From DATFVJ01 sp963712955 (GTDB lineage Bacteria > Actinomycetota > Actinomycetes > Streptosporangiales > Streptosporangiaceae): a stretch of 64,000 bases of DNA. Under the pieces are notes generated by a model. That model was not told where the DNA came from. It searched no databases and was given only the letters and a program-made list of their open reading frames with translations. The translations under genes were made by a program, and so were the position numbers. Positions within the stretch are counted from its first letter, which is position 1; every line of letters begins with the position of its first letter. The stretch spans positions 186,001-250,000 of the forward strand of contig CAVQKF010000013.1 in assembly GCA_963712955.1 (NCBI GenBank), given 5' to 3'. Positions 25,301 to 33,556 of the stretch are shown piece after piece.

Positions 25301-27071
25301 TGCTGGGGCGGGGGCCGGCGCTGTACCTGCGGCGGGTCACCGTGTGGGCGTGCTCGTGCGGCTGGTCCTGTGGGCGGTCGCGGTGGGGCTGGTGGCCGGG
25401 TTGCTGGTGGCGGGCTGGCCGCTGGTGGTGGCGGGGGTGTGGGGGCTGGGGCTGGCGTGGGCGCGGGGCTGGCCGCCGCGTCGGCTCGCGGTGGCGGCCT
25501 TGTGGTGCCTGCCGATGCTGGTGGTGGCGGCGGCTTCCTGGGCGGTGTGGCGCGGCGGCCCGTACGCGCCCGTAGTCGCGCCGTACCGCCAATGGCCGCT
25601 GTTATCGGCGCGCGGCAACCCGAACCTTGGGCGCGGTGATCCGCTGTGTGGGGCACCGTCCGCGCGTGCTGCGGGTGACAGGGGTATGGGGCGCTGCGGT
25701 CGCACATGCTGGTGGTGGGTACGACGGGGGCGGGCAAGACGACGGCGCTCGTCCGGTTATGGGCGGGGTTTGGGCGGCGAGCACGCGGCGGTACCGGCGG
25801 GGTCGGGAGTGGCGGCGGTGGCTGCTGGTGATCGACGCGAAGGGCGGGTTCCACAGCCGGGACACCGCCGCGATGGTACGCGGAGTGCTGGCCGATTTGG
25901 TGCGCGGAACGTGGCGGTATGCCCGATGAGGTCGGGCTGAATTTATGGGTGCTGCCGCCGCAGCTGCGGCGGTGCTGGTGGACCTGGTGCCGGTCGCCTC
26001 GGAGGGCCCGGCCGCCTTTCACGCGGATGCGCTGGCGGCGGTGGCCGGGCTGGCGGTGCTGGCGCCGGCCGGGCCGGCGGCTTGCTCGGGTGAGTTGCTG
26101 GCCCGGCTGGATTTCTATTGGCTGACCAAGGCGTACGCGGCCGACTCGGCCGCCCTGGCCAAGGTGCGGGCGGCGGTCCGGCATTTCGGGGACGTCCGGC
26201 CGCGCTACGAAACGCTGTTCGCCCGGCTCGGGCCTGCGTTCGACGGTGCGCACCGCGTGACCGATTTCGACGGCCTGTATTGCAGCGTGGAGGCCACCGC
26301 GGGGATAGCGGTGGCGGAGGCGCAGGCGCAGGCGCTGGTGGAGCTAGGAGACTGCTGAATAACACCTTTTGCGGTCACTCCACAGGGCTTTGACCTGCGA
26401 ACTTATAGACGCAATCGGTCGAATTTGGGTCTTGTTCAGCAGGCTCCTAGTGACGGACGCGGCGGCCTCGCGGGGCCGTGACGGCGTCGAGCGGCGGGCG
26501 GGTCTGCTGGCGCTGTATGAAACTTCAGCGGTGGCGGGCCGGGTGCCGGTGTTCGAGTTGACCGAACGGTGCCGGTCGCTGGGGCTGGCGGTGCAGGTGG
26601 CGGCGCAGTCGTGGCAGGGCCTGGCGCCGGGGCCGATGAGCGGGCGCGGCTGGCCGCGACGGCGGCCGGGGATGTGCTGGTGATGCGCTCACCGGGTCCG
26701 GATGAACTGGTCAACCTGGCCGGGACGCGGCGGGTGATCGAGGTCGGGCGGAAGATCATCGGCCGCGGTCGGTACGGGGATCAGGGCACCGGCCGGGTGC
26801 AGTACGCCTGGGTGGTGGACCCGGACCGGGTACGCGATTTCGGCCCCGGCCAGGGGGCGTTCATCAGCGGGAACGCCTGCACGTATGTGCAGGTGGCGCC
26901 GTACCGGCGGTCACCGCTGCCGTTGCCAGCGGCCGTTGTGGTCCCGTCGCCGGGACCACCCGGCCGGGTGGGGCCCCGTGAGCCGGTGCCGGCAGCACCG
27001 GACCCATCCGGGCCGGTACCGGCCCGAAGGACGACGGGCTCGATGACGTGTTCGGGGGTGGTGACGGGTGA
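25300..27071 (+). pseudogene. Conjugal coupling-type (VirD4/TraB/FtsK-like) ATPase, multiply frameshifted
   Basis: The decayed DNA-transfer ATPase of the island. In order: MLGRGPALYLRRVT at 25300; two hydrophobic segments (VLWAVAVGLVAGLLVAGWPL); Walker A MLVVGTTGAGKTTALV near 25706; Walker B LLVIDAKGG near 25825; VEATAGIAVAEAQAQALVEL, interrupted by a MITE; LGLAVQVAAQSWQGLA; then AGTRRVIEVGRK and a tail GLDDVFGGGDG ending at 27069-27071. These pieces occupy all three frames, needing about seven frame changes besides the MITE. Such proteins move DNA between mycelia. It is inactive. Confidence 0.75.
26344..26450. mobile_element. 99-bp MITE with CTAG target duplication
   Basis: A 99-bp element (26348-26446) with terminal inverted repeats GAGaCTGCTGAAtAA at the left and the complement of GAGcCTGCTGAAcAA at the right. 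It is flanked by direct repeats CTAG (26344-26347 and 26447-26450) and contains no ORF. Removing the element and one CTAG restores the ATPase reading frame (VELVTDAAASRGRDG). The 4-bp CTAG duplication resembles IS5-type insertion, so it was probably mobilised by a related transposase elsewhere. Confidence 0.85.
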
Positions 27072-27682
27072 GCGGGCGGGGGGTAGATGCGTTCGCGGTG
27101 CTGGGCCTGCCGTATGACCCGGACCTGACCGACGAGCACGTGCATGATGCATACCGGCTGCGGTTGCGGGCGGTCCATCCGGACAGCGGCGGGGATGAAG
27201 TGCGCGCGGCGGCGGTGACAGCGGCCTACACGGCACTGCGGTCGGGGGTACGGCGGGCCGACCTGCTCGGGGCGGTGTCACTGGGCGTGCTGGCTGGTGA
27301 CGGGACTGGCCCGGAGGGTGGTGCGGGGCTGGCGGTGACCGATGCGGGAACGCTGGAACGGATTGGGGAACTGGTCACGGCGGCAGGGGCCGGGGAGCGG
27401 GTCGGACCGCCGCGCGGCGAAGCCGTAGCCTTCGCGCGGGCGGGCGCGCCGCCGCGCGGGGCACGCGGGGACGGGGCCGGGTGGCTGGTTCGGGGGTGGC
27501 TGCGGCTGCGGTGGGGCCGCCCGGCGATGCTGGCGGCGCGGGCCGGGGTGGCGGCGCTGGTACCGGTAGTGGGCTGGGCGGCGGCGCCGGGGTACCCGGT
27601 GTGGCCGGGCCTGGCGGTGGGTGCGGCGACATGGCTGGTGCTGACGGCGCAGTGGGATCTGGCGCCGCGCGGGCGGCGGTGA
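27068..27682 (+). CDS. Membrane-anchored J-domain protein of the island
   Basis: A 204-residue protein. Residues 6-55 form a J domain: DAFAVLGLPYDPDLTDEHVH then DAYRLRLRAVHPDSGGDEV, with the HPD tripeptide that stimulates Hsp70 ATPase. A low-complexity linker follows. The C-terminus has two hydrophobic segments (AGVAALVPVVGWAAAP, PGLAVGAATWLVLTA) and ends WDLAPRGRR. GTG 27068 overlaps the inferred stop of the coupling ATPase. It is the only full-length gene of the transfer operon, which may mean recent decay of the others. A membrane chaperone partner for the transfer machine is an inference. Confidence 0.7.
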   Translation: MSGRGVDAFAVLGLPYDPDLTDEHVHDAYRLRLRAVHPDSGGDEVRAAAVTAAYTALRSGVRRADLLGAVSLGVLAGDGTGPEGGAGLAVTDAGTLERIGELVTAAGAGERVGPPRGEAVAFARAGAPPRGARGDGAGWLVRGWLRLRWGRPAMLAARAGVAALVPVVGWAAAPGYPVWPGLAVGAATWLVLTAQWDLAPRGRR

Positions 27683-27964
27683 TGTCGCCTCGCGTTGGGG
27701 TCGGGGTGGGCCGCATGCCCCGGGGGCAGTCGCGCCGTATCGGACAGCAAAATACTTTATGAGACTTTATGAGTGGGACGGCAAAGGACTTTCGAGGTCA
27801 CGCGCTTATTGGGTCTGGTCGCGCAGGGGGAACGGTGCGCCGGATAAGTGGCGACCGCGCGATTGTGCTGTAGACTGCGTACTATTCGGCGGGATTCTCC
27901 CTTCCTTGCGGCCAGGCGCCCTCGCACGTGCGGGCACCCTTGCCGCAAGAAGGGAGTGATCAAG

Positions 27965-28075
27965 GTGCGGATGAAGCACCCTCGCCGAAAGGGGCGGGTG
28001 CTGGTGCTCGTCCTGATGGCCGCAGCCGCAGCGTGCAAGCTCGCAGTGGCCATACTGGCGCTATGCCAGCACTAG
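27965..28075 (+). CDS. Small single-span membrane peptide
   Basis: A 36-residue ORF starting GTG 27965 (or ATG 27971): KHPRRKGR, then a hydrophobic helix (VLVLVLMAAAAACKLAVAIL) ending LCQH. GGGAG lies 8 nt before the GTG. A positively charged start and one helix suggest insertion in the membrane. No family; it could be part of the island's maintenance functions. Confidence 0.45.
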   Translation: MRMKHPRRKGRVLVLVLMAAAAACKLAVAILALCQH

Positions 28076-28099
28076 GGCGGCACCAGTCACCCACCTGGT

Positions 28100-28163
28100 G
28101 GTGTGGTCTGGCCTGGCGTGAAGCTAGGCCAGACCACACCTAGTTCTAGCGTGTAGAACTAGG
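28100..28163. repeat. Two perfect hairpins beside an iteron array
   Basis: Hairpin 1: GGTGTGGTCTGGCCT (28100-28114) pairs perfectly with 28126-28140 across an 11-nt loop. Hairpin 2: CCTAGTTCTA (28139-28148) pairs perfectly with 28154-28163 across a 5-nt loop. They overlap by 2 bp. They may be a terminator for the J-domain operon or structural parts of an origin. Confidence 0.85.
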
Positions 28164-28184
28164 TTCATGATAGCAGGAACTCTG

Positions 28185-28346
28185 TGTAGAAACGATAGAA
28201 AGATACTCATGCGAACGTCCCGTGTAGAAACGGTAGAACCATACTCATGCGAACGTCCCGCGTAGAAACGGTAGAACCATACTCATGCGAACGTCCCGCG
28301 TAGAAACGATAGAAAGATACTCATGCGAACGTCCCGTGTAGAAACG
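28185..28346. repeat. 38-bp iterons, four full copies plus part of a fifth
   Basis: Direct tandem units at 28185-28222, 28223-28260, 28261-28298, 28299-28336 and a partial one from 28337. Each contains TAGAAACGRTAGAA and CATGCGAACGTCCCG. Units 1 and 4 share GATAGAAAGA while 2 and 3 share GGTAGAACCA. The units are A-rich relative to the surroundings. Together with the adjacent hairpins they look like a replication, copy-control or transfer origin of the island. No initiator gene is adjacent. Confidence 0.75.
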
Positions 28347-28555
28347 AACGGGAAAACATGTGAACCACAGAACGGTGCTGTAGCGGGGGACGCGGTGAGG
28401 TGGGCTGGTGTTGACGGGCGGGAGATGGCGCGCGGCGTGGCGGGTAAGGACGGTTGCCCCGCTGGTATGGAGCGCCCGCAGGGCGCCTCTTCGGGTTTGT
28501 GTGGTGCGGGCTGGGCAGTGACGCGGTGGCCAGCCGACGGCCTGGCCGGGGGTGA

Positions 28556-28780
28556 GTGCTGTTTCCTGCTGGCATGGCCGCGCACGGGGCGGGTTCCCGT
28601 GCGCGTTCGGTTGGGCCGTGGCGGCTGGCGGTGCGGGTGGTGGTCGCGGCGGTGGTGCTGCTGGTGGCCTGGCGTGCTGCGCCAGGATCGGCGGCGGTGC
28701 CCGCGCTGGGAGCCGGGACGGTGACATGCCTGGTTTTGACTGGGCGGTGGGACCTGGCGCCGCGCGGGCGGCGCCAGGTC
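28556..28780 (+). pseudogene. Duplicate C-terminal tail of the island J-domain protein
   Basis: The frame reads VVVAAVVLLVAWRAAPGSAA and CLVLTGRWDLAPRGRR. This is homologous to the end of the J-domain protein (VGWAAAPGYPVW..., LVLTAQWDLAPRGRR). The J domain itself is absent. It is a partial duplication on the far side of the iteron array. Confidence 0.65.
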
Positions 28781-29761
28781 CGGTGTGAGTGCCCGCAGGG
28801 CGCCATCGATGGTTTGCTTTGGGGGCGTGGCGGCGCGGTGGGTCGGCTCGGTGCGGAGGCCAGCCGGCGCCCCGGCCGGGGTGGGTGGGCGGGCCACCTT
28901 TGGTGAGGGTGCGCCTTCCTGCTGTGCCATCGGGGCACGGGGCCAGGAGTCCCGTGCCCCCGATGGGGTTGCTAGCTGGTGGTCGTGGTTGTATGGCTGC
29001 TGGTGCGCAGTGTGGTCGTCCGGGTGATGACCAGCCGGCGGGTGTGCCTGCCTGTGGCGTGTTTTCCCACCTGGCTACTGGCCCTATAGCCCCAGCAATG
29101 GGCCATCGCTATTGCCGCGGACGCGAGTGGCCGTACCCGTTCATGATCGCCGCCGCCGGTGAGCTGACCCTGATCAATTCGGCGGCGCGGCGCTGGGCCA
29201 CCACGGCGACGCCCACTAGCACACGCCGTCGAGATGGCCAGGAGGCTGCTGTTACGACAGCGGAACAGCCGGGCAAGGGGACGGAACGGGCTCCTCCGCC
29301 AGGTGGGAGGTGCTGCCCCAGTACCTGCGGTGATTGACAGCGAGACTTGCCGCCAGGCACAGCAGCGTCTCGACTGGGACGAAGTCCACCCGCCGACCCT
29401 GTTCGACTGGCCGGCGGGCCAGCGCAGACGCCCACTGAGCGGCCGCCTGCGCTGGAGTTCAGATCGAGGTAGTCCCCAAGGTTCCAGGCCACCGGACACT
29501 CAATGCAAACATCCCCTGGCCGCTCGAACCGTTAACGGCTTGTAGTCGAGCGTCATGGACAGCCCTGCGGCGCAGGACACGGGCAGTTTCCGGTGGGAAG
29601 CCAACGACTCAGCCTGCCCGGTGATCGAGTGTCCGGGCCCCGGGAACGCCGTGCTGTCCTTCGCCCAGGAACACGACACGGGTGACACCGACGCCTTCGA
29701 CGCCCCGCGCCGGGTCGCCGTGCAACTCACGGACCACGCCGGCGGTGAGTGCGACTTCGTG
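28781..29761. other. 980-bp stretch without a supportable gene
   Basis: Open frames exist on both strands, but none has a domain, ribosome site and plausible boundaries. The plus-strand frame from 29555 (MDSPAAQDTGSFRWEANDSA) starts convincingly but runs 600 bases antisense into adnB, so its true extent is unclear. This is the right edge of the island. Confidence 0.5.
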
Positions 29762-32700
29762 CTACATGACAGCGCCGGCTCGCGGCACGCTGGTGATCAG
29801 TGCTTCGAGCCCCGCCGCGTCAAGGACATCCGCAGGCCGGACGGTCAGATCCTCACGGACGTAGTAGAACGCGGCCCGCACCCGCCCCGGCTGCACCCCG
29901 GCCAGGCCCGCCCAGGCGAGCCGGTAGGCGGCCAACTGGACGGCGACTGCGCGGCTCTCCTCGTCGGTCCGCGCAGGCCGGCCCGTCTTCCAGTCCACCA
30001 CGTCGAAGATGCCGTCGCGGGTGTCCGCGAAGACCGCGTCGATCCGGCCGCGCACCAGGCGGTCACCGATCAACGTCTCGAACGGCACCTCGACTTCAGC
30101 GGGCACGCGCGATGCCCACTCCCCTGCCTCAAAGCGCTCACGCAGGTCGGCAAGCCCGGCGTCGTCGGCCTCCGCCCCCGCGTCCGCCGCGCCGGGAAGA
30201 TCGTCTGGATCGATCAGATGCTGCTGGCCGAACCTGGCCTCCAGCCAGCGGTGGAAGGCCGTGCCACGGCGGGCCTGCGGGGCCGGCGGGCGCGGCATCG
30301 GCCGCCGCACCCAGCGAGCGAACTCGCCGGGATTGGCAGCAAGCGATACCAGCGAGGAGACAGACAGACGTGATGGCAGGTCGACGGGGATTGCCGCGTG
30401 GCCGCGGCGCGCTGCCCGTTCGGCGAGCAGCAACGCGGCGTCACGCGCCCATGCGGCGACCACAGCCTCATCTGCAGCGCTGAGCCCGGCGGGTCCATTG
30501 AATTCAGTGCATTCAGTGCGTTCAGCAGGGTTCACGTGATGTGCGTGACTGGAGGGGAGCGCGGGCGACCCGGCGGGCGATGCGGCCGGCTCTTGCGACG
30601 ACGCGGGCAACCCGGGCGACCCGGCGGGCGACGCGGGCGGCTCTTGGGACGACGCGGGCAACCCGGGTCCTCCGGAGGACAGCCGCGCAAGTTCGCGCTC
30701 CACCATCGCCGCCGCCGCCACGGTGGCCTCATACCTCAGACCGGACGGTGCGGCTGGCCATGGCGCCGCAGGCGTATCGCCGAGCACCGGGTTCTCCGCG
30801 TCCTCCGCGGGAGCGGGTGCCCATGACCACACCTGCCCCGCCCCCTCCTCACACGCCGCCCGCACTTCGGAGAGGAACACCGACGGTCCCAGCGGCATGA
30901 GCCCGTCGCCCCACCAGTAGCCGGAGCAGCCGAGCCAGAACGCGGCCCTGGTCGCAGCCACGTACGCGAGGCGCCGCTCCTCGCGCAGGTCCCGTTGCTT
31001 GGCGGCGCTGGTGAACTCGTCGACGGCAGCGGTGTCCAGGCCGGCCAGACCTGGAAGGTCGACCGCGTCGCCGCGCAGCACGAACGGCAGCTTGCGCGGG
31101 TTGTCCGTCCACCGGGTCGACACCCGCGGCTTGGCAGGGAACAGCTGGGACTTCTCGCCCGCGCACAGCCCCGGCGCAAACACCACCGGCCACTGCAGTC
31201 CCTTGGCTGCGTGCACCGTCATCAGCTTGACGCTGTCGGTCTCCCCCACCCGGCCTGCCTCCAGGCCGAACTCCTCGGCCTCCGCCGCGATGAGGTAACT
31301 GAGGAACGCGCCAAGCGTCGGCTGCTCCTCGTCGCCGGCGAACGCGGCTGCGGCGTCCGCGAACGCGTCCAGGTCCGCGCGGGCGGCGGCTTGGTAGGCA
31401 CCTGTCCGCGCCGCCACCTCGATGTCCAGCCCGAGCGACCGCTCGACTTCGAGGACAAGATCGGGCAACGGCTGCCCGACCTGGCCTCGGAGCATGCGCA
31501 GTTCGCCCGCGAGCGCGGAGAGCCGCACGTAGCCCGCATGCGAGTACCCGGACGGGTCGCCCAGATCATCGACCGCCTCGACGAGGCTGGCCGGTTCAGC
31601 CGTCATATCGGCGATCGCTTCGCCCACCGGATCGATCCCGAACGGCTCACGCGAGCCTGCAGGCCCAGTGTGGCTGACGTCCTCAGCGGGGCTGGCGTGC
31701 TTGGCGCCAGGCTCGGGCATGCCGCCGCCGGGTTGCGGCTGGACATTCTCTGGCAGGGCGGGCTCCGGCGCGCCGCGTTGCCCGGATCCCGCCCGGCGGG
31801 CGAGTTCACGGGCCCGCCGGCCGAGGGCCACAAGATCGGCCGGGCCCATCCGCCAGCGCGGCCCGGTGAGCAGCCGCGCGACCGCGTCCGACGCGGCGGG
31901 ATCGTGCAGCACTCGCAGCGTTGCCACGACATCCTGCACTTCAGGCACGGTCAGCAGGCCGCCGAGGCCGACCACCTCGACGGGGATACCGCCGTCCTCC
32001 ATCGCGCGGCGCAGCGTGGGAAACTGCGTGCGCTTACGGCACAGGACCGCGACGTCGCACGGGCGCACGCGGTCGTCGCGCCCGTCCGGCCAGCGCCGCC
32101 CGTCGGGCGCGACGCCTGCCGGAAGGGTGAGCAACTGCGTCAGCCGTTCGGTAACCCATGCGGCCTCGTCGGCCGCGGTGGGAACCAGGGCGCAGCTGGT
32201 CATGCCACGGCCGGCCCGTCCCGGTGCGGGCACGAGCCGCGGGACCTCGGCCGCTTCGGCCCGCAGATCAGCTTGCAGCGCGGCGGCCACATCCAGAATC
32301 CGCTCGCTGTTGCGGAAACTGGTGGACAGCAGAGCCAGCGGCGGCGTTTGCGCGGCGCGGCCTGATCCGGTCGCGAAATCGGTACGGAACCTGCGCAGAT
32401 TACCCGCGCTCGCGCCCCGCCAGCCATAGATCGACTGGCAAGGGTCGCCGACCGCCGTGACGGGATGACCCCCTGAGAAAAGCGCCCGAAGCAGTACAAG
32501 CTGCGCGTGGCTGGTGTCCTGGTACTCGTCGAGGAGCACGATCTGGTAGCGGGCACGCTCTGCCGCGCCCACGGCGGCGTGGCGTACCGCGATCGTGGCC
32601 GCGATACAGATCTGGTCGCCGTAGTCGATGACCTCGCGCGCTGCCTTGGACGCGGCGAAGGCCGCGACGATCGGCAGCAGTTGCTCGCGGACCTGCTGGG

Positions 32701-33556
32701 TCGCGAGGATCTTCGTGACCGCGGCTGCCGGCCGGCCGTTGCGCCCCGCCGGCAGCGCCGCGGCCTGCTCGGCGAGCCGCTCGCCCACGGTCAGGACCTC
32801 GTGCGCGGTGCACATGTGCTCCGCCATCTCGCCGGCAAGCTCCAGTACTGCGGCCGTCACCGAAGCGGGCGTCCAGGTGATCTTGTCGACAGGCCCGTCG
32901 TAACCTGCGACCACCTTGGTCGCGATCTGCCATTGCACCGCAGGGGTGATCAGGCGAAGCGACGGTTCAAGCGCTTCGCGCAACGCGTGATCGGCGACCA
33001 GGCGGCCAGCGTAGGCGTGGTACGTGCATATCGTCGGCTCACCTGCAAGGACGTCGTCGGCGCCGCCGACACCGCCCGGCCTGCCGGGCGCCGCACCGTC
33101 AGAGCCCGGGCGAGCCCGGTTCACGTCCGGCCCGCTCACGTCCGGCCCGGTCACGTCCGGCCCGCTCACGTCCGGGCCGTTCACGGCTGGGGCGTTCACG
33201 GCTGGCGCGTTCACGTCTGCCTGTTTCACGTCGGCACTGACGTCTGCCCAGTTCACGCCGGCATGGCGCAGGCCGTCGAGCCTGCGCCGTACGCGGTCGG
33301 AAAGTTCCGCGGCCGCCTTGCGGGTGAAGGTGAGGCCGAGCACGCGTTCCGGTCGGACGAGGCCGTTCGCCACCAGCCAGACGACCCGCGCAGCCATGGT
33401 CTCGCTCTTTCCCGATCCGGCGCCTGCGGCGACCACCATCGGCCGCAGTGGAGCACCGATCACCGCTGCCTGCTCGGTGGTCGGCTCCGGCAGGCGCAGC
33501 AGCCGTGCGAGCTGCCCAGGGCTGTAGAGACCGGCGTCACCCACGGGCCCGTTCAT
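29762..33556 (-). CDS. adnB: AdnB subunit of the AdnAB helicase-nuclease
   Basis: A 1264-residue UvrD-like motor with a C-terminal RecB-type nuclease. With AdnA it resects double-strand breaks before recombination. Walker A is VAAGAGSGKSETMAARVVWL (about residue 42); the DExx motif is LLDEYQDTSHAQLVLL; SIYGWRGASAGNLRRF and LMTVHAAKGLQWPVVFAPGL follow. The nuclease core is DVVDWKTGRP with upstream GRIDAVF. It is longer than I recall for mycobacterial AdnB because of in-frame repeats: NGPDVSGPDVTGPDV around residues 130-150 (15-bp units, 33128-33215) and a 48-bp repeat near 30550-30670. ATG 33556 overlaps the adnA stop (ATGA). Confidence 0.95.
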   Translation of the reverse strand: MNGPVGDAGLYSPGQLARLLRLPEPTTEQAAVIGAPLRPMVVAAGAGSGKSETMAARVVWLVANGLVRPERVLGLTFTRKAAAELSDRVRRRLDGLRHAGVNWADVSADVKQADVNAPAVNAPAVNGPDVSGPDVTGPDVSGPDVNRARPGSDGAAPGRPGGVGGADDVLAGEPTICTYHAYAGRLVADHALREALEPSLRLITPAVQWQIATKVVAGYDGPVDKITWTPASVTAAVLELAGEMAEHMCTAHEVLTVGERLAEQAAALPAGRNGRPAAAVTKILATQQVREQLLPIVAAFAASKAAREVIDYGDQICIAATIAVRHAAVGAAERARYQIVLLDEYQDTSHAQLVLLRALFSGGHPVTAVGDPCQSIYGWRGASAGNLRRFRTDFATGSGRAAQTPPLALLSTSFRNSERILDVAAALQADLRAEAAEVPRLVPAPGRAGRGMTSCALVPTAADEAAWVTERLTQLLTLPAGVAPDGRRWPDGRDDRVRPCDVAVLCRKRTQFPTLRRAMEDGGIPVEVVGLGGLLTVPEVQDVVATLRVLHDPAASDAVARLLTGPRWRMGPADLVALGRRARELARRAGSGQRGAPEPALPENVQPQPGGGMPEPGAKHASPAEDVSHTGPAGSREPFGIDPVGEAIADMTAEPASLVEAVDDLGDPSGYSHAGYVRLSALAGELRMLRGQVGQPLPDLVLEVERSLGLDIEVAARTGAYQAAARADLDAFADAAAAFAGDEEQPTLGAFLSYLIAAEAEEFGLEAGRVGETDSVKLMTVHAAKGLQWPVVFAPGLCAGEKSQLFPAKPRVSTRWTDNPRKLPFVLRGDAVDLPGLAGLDTAAVDEFTSAAKQRDLREERRLAYVAATRAAFWLGCSGYWWGDGLMPLGPSVFLSEVRAACEEGAGQVWSWAPAPAEDAENPVLGDTPAAPWPAAPSGLRYEATVAAAAMVERELARLSSGGPGLPASSQEPPASPAGSPGLPASSQEPAASPAGSPALPSSHAHHVNPAERTECTEFNGPAGLSAADEAVVAAWARDAALLLAERAARRGHAAIPVDLPSRLSVSSLVSLAANPGEFARWVRRPMPRPPAPQARRGTAFHRWLEARFGQQHLIDPDDLPGAADAGAEADDAGLADLRERFEAGEWASRVPAEVEVPFETLIGDRLVRGRIDAVFADTRDGIFDVVDWKTGRPARTDEESRAVAVQLAAYRLAWAGLAGVQPGRVRAAFYYVREDLTVRPADVLDAAGLEALITSVPRAGAVM

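Noticed and set aside
24552..27071. Programmed frameshifting in the island genes
   Set aside because: About eight frame changes in all directions plus a MITE insertion are not compatible with programmed frameshifting; decay explains them better.
28185..28346. CRISPR array
   Set aside because: The 38-bp units are directly contiguous with no unique spacers, and no cas gene is present.
29555..30373. Plus-strand 272-codon ORF as a gene
   Set aside because: Most of it is antisense to the conserved nuclease domain of adnB; high GC content opens such shadow frames. Only its first 200 bases are outside adnB and show no known domain.
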